The notes under the pieces are model-generated. The model had not been told where the DNA came from and made no database searches. It saw only the letters and a program-made list of their open reading frames with translations. A stretch of DNA of 35,653 nt from Ruminococcus sp. (GTDB lineage: Bacteria > Bacillota > Clostridia > Oscillospirales > Ruminococcaceae): positions 1 to 35,653 of the forward strand of contig JAKSQT010000019.1 in NCBI GenBank assembly GCA_024403995.1, in the 5' to 3' direction. Below, piece after piece: positions 17,001 through 23,480 of the stretch. The position numbers were made by a program, and so were the translations under genes. Within the stretch, counting starts at the first letter, position 1; each line of letters starts with the position of its first letter.

Positions 17001-19762
17001 ATCGGCTGTTCAATATAGAATACCTGTGCATCAATATTAGGATCTTCAAGTACAGCAGAATTATCAACTGTAACGTCTGCGGCGAGGAAATAATTTTTTC
17101 CGACCTCAGGCGTGTCAACAATTGCGCCTTCTTCTTCTGCAAAGTATACGTCTGTTACGGAGATAATGCCTGCCTTTTTGTCTTCGTCCATTTCCAAGCC
17201 GTCAGTGATAGTGATAGCATCATCAGGAACGACATCGCCGTAGTAGTATGTATCATTGCCCTTGATATATGCGCCGAGAATGCTGAAATCGTTGTCTTCA
17301 CCGATATACAGTTTGCCTTTTTCGCTTGCCTTTACCACACCTCTCCAGTTATTGTTATGTGACAGGATATAGCTTTCAGATGGTTCAAACGGAACGTTAA
17401 TTGTATAGCGGTACTTATATGTCTTGTTATTGTATGTCTTATTTGATTGTAAAGAAATACCAAGCTCTTCTGTTGTCACGCTGTCGGCGATGCTCTTATC
17501 TGTATAGATATAGTAAGACTTCTTGTTGGTGAGAGTGTACTTGCCGTCATTCGGAGTCAATATGTTTCCATTGTTATCAGTAACTGCATATTCGCCGAGA
17601 TTGATGAGGGCAAGCACCGAATTATATACGCTTTCAAGGTAAATCTTGCCATCTGATGTCTTTACATAGGTTGCCTTCTGCGGTACGATAAAGATATTTG
17701 CGGCATCTTTGTCTGAATCGTCGAAATTAACCGTAAAATCGTCGCCGTTCTTGAAAAGTGCAGTATCAGCTTCAATGACATCTCCTGCCTTGAGATTGTT
17801 GATATCTACAGGTGTCTGGAGATAAACCTTGCCGTTTTCGATTTTCCTGAATACTAAATTATTTGCAGTATATGCTGTGCTTGCATCAATAGTTCCGACT
17901 TCATTTCCGTCAAGTACTATCTTTAATTCAGCTTCAGGAGAAATAATACTGAGGTTGATAAGGCTGTCCGGGGTTAATGTATTTACATCAGCAGCAGCAT
18001 CCTTGAATGTTACAGATTTTGCGTCAAAGAGACCGATTAATGTATTGTCTACGAGTAAATCTGCACTTGATTTGTAATAATTAACCCAAGTGTCAGCACT
18101 GCCATAAGGAACAACGATGGTAATGTCGTTCCCTCCAAATGGAACACGATCAAAATAAATCTTGCTTGGGTCTGAGATACCTAAACGAATTTCTGATAAA
18201 TAATCTGAATAAAATGGACTATGATGAATATATTCCAATTTACTACAAGCAGATAAATCAAAAGTTGATATTTTTGTTCCCGCAAAAGCATAATCACTAA
18301 TACCTCTCAAAGTTGTACATTCAGAGAAATCTGCTTCTGTTATATTGGACATACCTTCAAAAGCAAACAAAAATATTTCTGTTATTCCGTCCTTGAATAC
18401 AACTTTCGTTACATTTTCTATACCTGGGATATTCCTAACAAATCTTTCATCAACCATGTCAACAGTGCCTGAAATAGTAAGCACATTGCCATTGATTTCA
18501 TACTCGGGTTCGGTAAATGTTACAGAATTTGCACCAAAGAGACCGCTGAATGTATTGCCTTCGGGTGTATTTCCTTTTTCTGTGTAATATTTAACCCAAT
18601 CGTCAGCACTGCCAACCGGGACAGAGATAGTAACATTATCAACATCAGCAAGGAGTGTGCTTAATGCATCATCAGCAATTGTAATCTTACTTGGGTCTGA
18701 GATACCAAGAGAAATTTTAGATACTTTAGAGTTGGAAATAAAACTAGAACCTATATATTTCAGTTTTTTACAAGCAGAAAGATCAATACTGGTGAGTTTT
18801 TTCTGGGAACAAATAGAATGCTTTTCAAGTCTTTCTAAATTTGTACAATTAGAAAAATCAAATTCTTCGACGCCCATTATACCATAAAGTGAATCATAAT
18901 TAATAATTTCTACGCTATTTGTATATACAACTTTTTTAATACTATTTTTTGTTGCATCATCAAAAGGAAGACCTTTGCAGAATTCATAACCAATACTATT
19001 ACCTGATAAAGTAAGTGTACCGTCGTCAGTTAATTCCCATTTGACACCTTCATATGTGCCTGTTAATGGGTCACTTTTAAATGTTACAGATTTTGTACCA
19101 AAGAGATTGCTGAATTTATTGCCATCGGGTTCCTTTCCTTGATTTTTGTAATAATTGACCCAAGTGTTAGCACTGCCAATTGGAACAACGATTTTAACAT
19201 CATTTATACCGATATTTTCAGGGTTAAATGCTGATTCATTAATAACAATGTCCTCCGGATTTGAGATGCCTAAACGAACTTCAGAAAGATTACTTGAAGC
19301 TAATGAACCATAATTTAAAGTTTTCAGGCTTGTACAAGCGGAAAAATCAAAAGTTGATATGTTTGTTCCATCAAAAGCACCATCATCAATAGATTCCAAA
19401 GTTGTACATTCAGAAAAATCTGCTTCTGTTAAATAGGATAACATATCAAAAGAAAAACCACCTATTGCTTTTATGCCGTCCTTGAATACAACTTTCGTTA
19501 CTTTTCCACTAAACTTTCTATCCAAGTAATCACTACAAAAATTCCTGGGAATTTCTGCCGTTTCCTCTGTTGGTGATAAAGTAAGTGTACCATCGTCAGT
19601 AAATACCCAATTGATATCATCAATTACGCCTGATTGGGTTTCCGCACTTGCCGTGATACAGATAGATCCGTCCTTATTAATTTTCCCCGGCAGATATCCT
19701 GCAACCATTACGAGTGCGAATGTACCTGCAAGTACTCTTTTGATGTAGTTTTGTTTAGCCAT
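14096..19762 (-). CDS. BspA-type leucine-rich-repeat surface protein with Ig-like/MBG domains
   Basis: 1888 residues. A signal peptide (about 1-41) is followed by three homologous LRR blocks (about 46-230, 236-416, 421-588), each with LRR_5-type units (EADFSECTTLESI, SACTSLKTL), SEVRLGIS and a closing VPIGSANTWVNYY plus KSVTF segment. Then come beta domains, a run of MBG/YDG-like Ig domains (about 1000-1560, for example IVYDGSEIDITDF, KVYDGKADEPEVF), an InlB-like repeat (about 1575-1650, GYKFGYWRRNG) and two tandem copies of an unnamed domain of about 115 residues (1652-1774 and 1775-1888; both with LTIDNS, TLYxTNITAHN and SWYV or TWYV). No cell-wall anchor is visible. AGGAGG precedes the ATG by 11 bases. 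It is likely an adhesin; the peptide gene follows in the same direction. Confidence 0.85.
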   Translation of the reverse strand: MAKQNYIKRVLAGTFALVMVAGYLPGKINKDGSICITASAETQSGVIDDINWVFTDDGTLTLSPTEETAEIPRNFCSDYLDRKFSGKVTKVVFKDGIKAIGGFSFDMLSYLTEADFSECTTLESIDDGAFDGTNISTFDFSACTSLKTLNYGSLASSNLSEVRLGISNPEDIVINESAFNPENIGINDVKIVVPIGSANTWVNYYKNQGKEPDGNKFSNLFGTKSVTFKSDPLTGTYEGVKWELTDDGTLTLSGNSIGYEFCKGLPFDDATKNSIKKVVYTNSVEIINYDSLYGIMGVEEFDFSNCTNLERLEKHSICSQKKLTSIDLSACKKLKYIGSSFISNSKVSKISLGISDPSKITIADDALSTLLADVDNVTISVPVGSADDWVKYYTEKGNTPEGNTFSGLFGANSVTFTEPEYEINGNVLTISGTVDMVDERFVRNIPGIENVTKVVFKDGITEIFLFAFEGMSNITEADFSECTTLRGISDYAFAGTKISTFDLSACSKLEYIHHSPFYSDYLSEIRLGISDPSKIYFDRVPFGGNDITIVVPYGSADTWVNYYKSSADLLVDNTLIGLFDAKSVTFKDAAADVNTLTPDSLINLSIISPEAELKIVLDGNEVGTIDASTAYTANNLVFRKIENGKVYLQTPVDINNLKAGDVIEADTALFKNGDDFTVNFDDSDKDAANIFIVPQKATYVKTSDGKIYLESVYNSVLALINLGEYAVTDNNGNILTPNDGKYTLTNKKSYYIYTDKSIADSVTTEELGISLQSNKTYNNKTYKYRYTINVPFEPSESYILSHNNNWRGVVKASEKGKLYIGEDNDFSILGAYIKGNDTYYYGDVVPDDAITITDGLEMDEDKKAGIISVTDVYFAEEEGAIVDTPEVGKNYFLAADVTVDNSAVLEDPNIDAQVFYIEQPISYEKRPLTMCDIYLKNGEELIPLEVKDGAVTIPEKTFTYNANEQKPVIVIKNNVYGTETVLTADEYTDTLEAKTDVGTYSAEFTTKDDCKFYTGSLTVNWSIEKGNADIKVAPVENIVYDGSEIDITDFIFTGNDAALVNDTETYPETEVTISSNSSKKLINELTNAGKHNATIILKFKNYNELELPVEFEIKKRELKITPKEDQKIVYGTLEKPILTFDLETAADEDENNEWDTKTGVIPSDIEKIDFSPALALRDFDYNHFVNDAGTYKYGITTEEFDNYTAVLDGDAVFTIEPKELSADMFIVDDEDYTYDATKKKAPDFTLDDGTFLDTPHTPKLTSNDFIQGGTDHAVLPGTYTVEFFGQGNYKGLVTYDWQIKPILTYSIYASLPESKVYDGKADEPEVFIYKTADTSKTPFDGIKDLKYTYTYYSVDEEGHMTKLDGAPKDAGQYRLAVSAAAKVYSFNTVYVDYEITQKEIAITPNAPENKIFGAADPDWADYSYDEDEFIEGETPEITGEYGLADYEANVGEYDFTLGTIEIDDSNYYLSIDGTFTVLPQELTDENIIVISDCRFKDDGWSYPGDCIKVIGIVNGEEVELERPVYDEATGEYNGTDFLFVSATKTKRDGNFSVQVEGIGNYTGFAEAIVVVDNASFNVTVKNGTFADKSTSASFKAGEIAAVTADAPEAGYKFGYWRRNGQTISYNNKYTFYVPTDDVELEAVYVEDTDDIERYGNAAIESVDIDKENQKMKFVSLLNVPEDCKILKAGVVATADEAKAKDLTIDNSDYTTLYKTNITAHNYRYTLTIQNDQALKTWYVKGYLEYEDANGNVKTVYSDLTKADLEGYETIHEDKIVGTAVMESIEDDSVNKVFKFVTMTSVPADCTILKSGVVATSNYDDSKNLTIDNSEYKTLYNTNITAHNFRYTLSIKNAMYEKSWYVRPYLVYKDSSGKEFTVYGDVASNVTVK

Positions 19763-19861
19763 TTTTTAGTTTCCTCCTTAGTGAATTGAATTGAAAAGTG
19801 TGAATAGTAAAGCTCAACAAGGCAGATTATACGCTCCTTGTCTTTCACTTCTTAATTATAT

Positions 19862-19905
19862 AAATATCAGTCTGTGCCGTATCATTATACTGCCAACTGA
19901 TATTT
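19862..19905. promoter_or_regulatory. Inverted repeat around the -10 box, possible operator
   Basis: AAATATCAGT (19862-19871) and its exact complement (19896-19905) flank 24 bases holding the -10 hexamer of the likely promoter of the LRR gene. The rest of the gene-free stretch 19763-20180 is AT-rich and has only a weak 9-bp inverted repeat at 20107-20138. Confidence 0.35.
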
Positions 19906-19912
19906 GAAACAA
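19884..19912 (-). promoter_or_regulatory. Probable promoter of the LRR protein gene
   Basis: Minus strand TTGTTT (19907-19912), 17-base spacer, TATAAT (19884-19889). A second TATAAT nearer the gene (around 19825) has a poorer -35. Confidence 0.5.
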
Positions 19913-20180
19913 AATAAATAATAATAAACGTGAAGCGGATGAAATTGAATAATATAAAACATTAAAATACGGATTTATCAATATTTTGAATATGATACTA
20001 TTAATATACCATATGTAAAATCATAAGTCAATAGATTTTGTGAATAATATTATATGAAAAATTATCAACATTTTGGATAAAATAACCTATAAAGATCTGC
20101 GTTTATTGTTGAAATTGTGATAACCGATGATTTCAACACAGGAATAAAGGCATTTTACACAAAAAATTGCAGAAAACAGA

Positions 20181-20234
20181 TTAAGGCAGCACTGCACAAA
20201 GTCATCAGACGTGCTTTGTGCGATGCTGCCTTAA
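20181..20234 (-). terminator. Terminator hairpin, long member of family H1
   Basis: Arms of 21 bases (20181-20201 and 20214-20234) pair with two imperfect positions. The 3' arm edge is 2 bases from the stop codon of the methyltransferase gene. The loop TCATCAGACGTG is nearly the same as in the 29383 copy. Confidence 0.75.
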
Positions 20235-20236
20235 AT

Positions 20237-21046
20237 TCATTTTGGGTTCGGGGCGTTTCTTAGCTCCCAGAATGCAATTGCGCTTGCGGCGGCAACGTTT
20301 AACGAATCAACTTCGTTTGACATCGGTATTTTTACAGTGTAATCGCATTTGTCTATTGTTGTCTGCGGCAGACCGTCACCCTCGTTACCAAGTACGATCG
20401 CAAGTTTGTCCTCGGCGGCAAGCAGAGGGGAGTCGATGCTTACAGAGTTGTCGGTGAGAGCCATTGCAACTGTTTTGAAGCCGATATTCTGCAATTCGTC
20501 AAGCTCCTCGGATTTGAGAAATGTCCACGGCACATTGAATACATTTCCCATGCTTACACGAATGGAGCGGCGGTAAAGCGGATCTGCACACATGGGCGTG
20601 AGAATGACTGCATCCATGAAAAGTGCAGAGGCAGAGCGGAAAATTGCTCCTACATTGGTCGGATTTTCAACATTTGCAAGGACGGCTATCCTGTGAGCGC
20701 CTGAGCATACTTCGGAAATGTCAGGGAGCTTTTTGCGCCGCATTGCACACAAAGCTCCGACAGTAAGCTTGAATCCGAGAAGTTCGGATAAAACACCTAT
20801 CTCGGCGGTATAAACGGGAATGTCGCCGAGCTTGTCGGCAATGTCGGCAAGTTCTGTTTCAATGCGCCTTGTTTCAACTACCATTGAAAGCGGTTCATAG
20901 CCTGCATTAAGCGCACGTTTTATCACCTTCGGACTTTCTGCGATGAATATGCCGAGATCAGGTTCGTAATAATGCAGGAGCTGAGGCTCGCTTGTGATGG
21001 AATAAAGCGAAATACATTCAGGACTGAAATTTTTAATAATATTCAT
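20237..21046 (-). CDS. SPOUT (TrmH/SpoU) family RNA 2'-O-methyltransferase
   Basis: 269 residues, usual for the family. These enzymes methylate ribose 2'-OH groups in tRNA or rRNA using S-adenosylmethionine bound in a trefoil knot. The three SpoU motifs are present: motif 1 ENPTNVGAIFRSA (about 127-139, with the catalytic Arg), motif 2 AIVLGNEGDGL (about 217-227) and motif 3 IPMSNEVDSLNVAAASAI (about 240-257). The N-terminal 110 residues form the substrate-binding domain. AGAGG lies ahead of the ATG, and a promoter (21097-21125) with a CGGACAG hairpin in the leader (21063-21081) precedes it. The target nucleotide cannot be told from sequence. Confidence 0.9.
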   Translation of the reverse strand: MNIIKNFSPECISLYSITSEPQLLHYYEPDLGIFIAESPKVIKRALNAGYEPLSMVVETRRIETELADIADKLGDIPVYTAEIGVLSELLGFKLTVGALCAMRRKKLPDISEVCSGAHRIAVLANVENPTNVGAIFRSASALFMDAVILTPMCADPLYRRSIRVSMGNVFNVPWTFLKSEELDELQNIGFKTVAMALTDNSVSIDSPLLAAEDKLAIVLGNEGDGLPQTTIDKCDYTVKIPMSNEVDSLNVAAASAIAFWELRNAPNPK

Positions 21047-21096
21047 AATTACCTCTTTGATTCGGACAGTGTTGCTGTCCGCAGTTTGATGTTTAT

Positions 21097-21125
21097 ATTA
21101 TACCACACTTGCTCTGAAAAGCCAA
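21097..21125 (-). promoter_or_regulatory. Promoter of the SPOUT methyltransferase gene
   Basis: Minus strand TTGGCT (21120-21125), 17-base spacer, TATAAT (21097-21102). Confidence 0.7.
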
Positions 21126-21198
21126 GCTTTTTCCGTTGAAAGTATGCTATTGAATTATACTATTTGTTTATATTTCAGATGCTTGTTTTATTAAAAAA

Positions 21199-21309
21199 AT
21201 GAGCGAAAATAACGTGCAGATTTATGTTAACCAGTACTGCAATGGCGTACTTGCTGACTTCGGTTCGATCACAAAGGATCTCGATTACGATTACTATTGG
21301 TGGAACTAA
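21199..21309 (+). CDS. Possible 36-residue aromatic-tailed peptide or gene remnant
   Basis: ATG at 21199 to TAA at 21307-21309. It starts MSENNVQIYVNQYCNGV and ends DLDYDYYWWN. Composition is protein-like and a good terminator follows 20 bases later, but there is no Shine-Dalgarno sequence and the frame is open without a start back to 21154, so it may be the surviving C-terminus of a lost gene. It lies about 820 bases upstream of the kinase/PqqD pair on the same strand, separated from it by the minus-strand pseudouridine synthase gene. Confidence 0.35.
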   Translation: MSENNVQIYVNQYCNGVLADFGSITKDLDYDYYWWN

Positions 21310-21328
21310 TATAATATTGTAAAAGCGA

Positions 21329-21370
21329 AAGCCTCGTCGATTTTTTCGGCGGGGCTTATTTTATTTTTTT
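21329..21370 (+). terminator. Terminator between the small ORF and the pseudouridine synthase gene
   Basis: AAGCCTCGTCGA (21329-21340) pairs with the arm ending GGGGCTT (to 21357), with G-U pairs, then a T-rich tail. It overlaps the last codon and stop of the convergent minus-strand gene and may work in both directions. Confidence 0.65.
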
Positions 21371-21955
21371 GAGCATTGACACTTCTTCATCAGTAAGCGG
21401 ACGGAAATGCCCCTGTTCAAGGTCATCATCCAGCCTGAGCATACCAATGCTGTCACGGCGCAGATAGAATATTTTGCAGTTCACAGCCTCAAGCATTCGT
21501 TTTACCTGATGCTTTTTGCCTTCGTGAATGGTAAGTGATGCCGAAAAAGCAGAACCATCGGGATTTTTCATGTAGCGCTCACGCAGTTTTCCGGGAATGA
21601 ATTGTTCAAGGTCACGCATATGATATACATTATTAAATGTGAATACGGCGGATTTTGAGATGAATCCTGCCATAGCAATGCCGCTTTCAAGGCGTTGCTT
21701 TTTTTCGTCATCCATAGTTCCTGCAGCATAGAAAAAATATGTCTTGCTGATATGGCGGTCAGGCTGCATGATTTTGAAGTCGAGGTCTCCGTCATCTGTC
21801 AGAATAAGCAGTCCGCAGGTATCCTTGTCGAGTCTGCCTACTGGATGAAGTTTTGCCGCAAGTTCAGGTGGAAAATAATCCATGACGGTCTTGTGTATCA
21901 TGTCAGAACGGGCAGTAACGCAGCCCTGCGGTTTATTGAACATATAGTAAAGCAT
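21356..21955 (-). CDS. RsuA/RluE-type pseudouridine synthase without S4 domain
   Basis: 199 residues. The enzyme isomerises a uridine in rRNA to pseudouridine. The catalytic motif GRLDKDTCGLLILTDDG is present with catalytic Asp43, as are the family's opening MFNKPQGCVTARSD and the later HEGKKHQVKRML. The usual N-terminal S4 RNA-binding domain of RsuA/RluB is absent, so the domain layout is that of RluE. A GTG at 21973 would extend it by six residues, but AAGGGA lies inside that extension at the right distance for ATG 21955, which I prefer. A promoter with TTGACA and TATACT precedes it, divergent from the kinase gene. Confidence 0.88.
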   Translation of the reverse strand: MLYYMFNKPQGCVTARSDMIHKTVMDYFPPELAAKLHPVGRLDKDTCGLLILTDDGDLDFKIMQPDRHISKTYFFYAAGTMDDEKKQRLESGIAMAGFISKSAVFTFNNVYHMRDLEQFIPGKLRERYMKNPDGSAFSASLTIHEGKKHQVKRMLEAVNCKIFYLRRDSIGMLRLDDDLEQGHFRPLTDEEVSMLKKIK

Positions 21956-22005
21956 AATTCTGTTTCCCTTCACAGCTTGCTGAAATGTTTTTTGTCAGCG
22001 TATTC

Positions 22006-22034
22006 AGTATAGCATTCTCAGGTGTGATTGTCAA
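22006..22034 (-). promoter_or_regulatory. Promoter of the pseudouridine synthase gene
   Basis: Minus strand TTGACA (22029-22034), 17-base spacer, TATACT (22006-22011). Confidence 0.75.
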
Positions 22035-22056
22035 TCTTTAATTTTTCAAATAAAGA

Positions 22057-22085
22057 TTTACAAATCTGTTATGATATGTTATAAT
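22057..22085 (+). promoter_or_regulatory. Promoter of the kinase/PqqD operon
   Basis: TTTACA (22057-22062), 17-base spacer, TATAAT (22080-22085), 40 bases before the start codon, which is preceded by TAGGAGG. Confidence 0.75.
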
Positions 22086-22125
22086 ATTATGGCAAACGAT
22101 GATATTGCCTTAATAGGAGGAATGT

Positions 22126-22860
22126 ATGTTTAACAAACGATACAGAATTGCAGAAAAAGTTATTGCCATAAGCTCACTTCATCAGCGTGTTCACGAGCTT
22201 TGTGCCGATTATCTCACAGATGATGAACCCGATTTTGAAGTTGTTATGTCACAGGACGACATTGAATATGAGCGCATAAAATCCGAAAAGGAAGATATTG
22301 CCGAAGGTCATGAGGTTCGCCGCTTTCCCGACGATTACCTCGAAGAACTTGGCGTTTACCGAAAAATAGCTACTAAAATGGTAGAATTCGATACGTTCCT
22401 GTTCCACGGATCTGTGATAGCTGTTGACGGCGAAGGCTACCTTTTCACAGCCAAAAGCGGTACCGGAAAATCTACCCACACAAGGCTTTGGAGACAGCTT
22501 TTAGGCGATAAGGCGGTCATGATAAACGACGACAAGCCGCTTATAAAATGTGACGGCGATAGTGCAGCCGTTTTCGGAACACCGTGGGACGGCAAACACA
22601 GACTCAGCACCAATACAAGCGTGCCGCTGAAAGCAGTGTGCATTCTTGAACGTGCCGAAAAAAACCACATAGAAAAGATAAGCAAGAAAGACGCATATAA
22701 TATGCTCGTTCAGCAGATATACAGACCGAATGACCCACAGAAGCTCATACGCACCCTTCAGCTTATAGACAGGCTTGCAGGCAGCGTGACACTCTGGAGA
22801 CTCGGCTGCAATATGGACATCGAAGCAGCAGAAACCGCATATAACGCTATGAAAGGATGA
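22126..22860 (+). CDS. HPr kinase/PEPCK-like P-loop protein paired with PqqD-like protein
   Basis: 244 residues, soluble. An N-terminal alpha/beta part (1-85) is followed by FLFHGSVIAVDG and a P-loop AKSGTGKSTHTRLW (109-122) of the kind seen in HPr kinase and PEP carboxykinase, then MINDDKPLI (probable metal-binding acidic pair) and FGTPWDGK. True HPr kinases carry further conserved C-terminal motifs that I do not see, so this is the short HprK-like group found beside PqqD in RiPP loci; in the paeninodin lasso cluster a kinase of this general kind phosphorylates the precursor. TAGGAGG precedes the ATG. The stop overlaps a possible ATG of the next gene, so the two are translationally coupled. 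The substrate is unknown. Confidence 0.75.
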   Translation: MFNKRYRIAEKVIAISSLHQRVHELCADYLTDDEPDFEVVMSQDDIEYERIKSEKEDIAEGHEVRRFPDDYLEELGVYRKIATKMVEFDTFLFHGSVIAVDGEGYLFTAKSGTGKSTHTRLWRQLLGDKAVMINDDKPLIKCDGDSAAVFGTPWDGKHRLSTNTSVPLKAVCILERAEKNHIEKISKKDAYNMLVQQIYRPNDPQKLIRTLQLIDRLAGSVTLWRLGCNMDIEAAETAYNAMKG

Positions 22861-22865
22861 TCAAC

Positions 22866-23243
22866 ATGAAACTTAAAGATACATTTATTATTTATACCGA
22901 AGGAAATGACAATATTCTCATGGATTCAGCGGCTGAATTTTCCGGCATGGTACACTGCAACCCGACTGTTGCATTTATTCTTGAATGCCTGAAAACCGAG
23001 ACAACACAGGAAGAAATAGTCGCAAAAATGCTTGAAAAATATGATGCTGACGAGGCAACTATCTCAAAGGATGTGGCTCATGTTCTTGAAGAACTCGGAA
23101 AAATCGGCGCATTTGAGGGCACAGAGCCTGTTATCGGCAATGCTTCTGCAAAGGAAAAAGAGAAGAATCAGCCGAAAACCGAAAGCAAACCTGCCGAAAA
23201 CAGCAAAAAGGGCGGATTTTTCAGCAAGCTGTTCCATAAATAA
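22866..23243 (+). CDS. PqqD-like (RRE fold) protein with lysine-rich tail
   Basis: 125 residues. Residues 1-85 look like PqqD: short beta-strands (DTFIIYTEGNDNILMD), AEFSGMVHCNPTVAFILECL, then helices of a winged-helix fold (TTQEEIVAKMLEKYD, VAHVLEELGKIGAF). Such RiPP recognition elements bind precursor leader peptides and deliver them to enzymes. Residues 90-125 are a Lys/Glu-rich tail ending KKGGFFSKLFHK, perhaps a membrane- or partner-binding amphipathic end. I prefer ATG 22866 because AAAGGA is 8 bases upstream; ATG 22857 would add three residues. No radical SAM, protease or transporter gene is adjacent. Confidence 0.75.
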   Translation: MKLKDTFIIYTEGNDNILMDSAAEFSGMVHCNPTVAFILECLKTETTQEEIVAKMLEKYDADEATISKDVAHVLEELGKIGAFEGTEPVIGNASAKEKEKNQPKTESKPAENSKKGGFFSKLFHK

Positions 23244-23257
23244 GTTTTTCGGCAGAT

Positions 23258-23312
23258 TGTATAGAAAAATCGGTTCAATTCCGCAGATGAACGCTTTTTT
23301 CTGTATAGTTTC
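23258..23312 (+). terminator. Weak terminator-like hairpin after the PqqD gene
   Basis: GTATAGAAAAATCGGTTCA (23258-23276 approximately) pairs imperfectly with TGAACGCTTTTTTCTGTAT (23288-23306). It lies just downstream of the stop codon, but the T-run is inside the stem. Confidence 0.35.
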
Positions 23313-23378
23313 AACTAAAAAATGAATATAATTCACGAAAACTAACATATTATATGCTGCGTATAATGTCTGTTTTAC

Positions 23379-23407
23379 TTGACAAACTGTAAAAAATATG
23401 GCATAAT
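23379..23407 (+). promoter_or_regulatory. Promoter of the GH9 cellulase gene
   Basis: TTGACA (23379-23384), 17-base spacer, CATAAT (23402-23407). The leader contains a small GGAGCAATGCTCC hairpin (23439-23451) before the ribosome site GAGGAG. Confidence 0.8.
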
Positions 23408-23480
23408 ATCGGTGTATAGCAATGTATGCTCGTGAGGGTGGAGCAATGCTCCGAATATTTTATGAGAGGAGAGTTTTACA

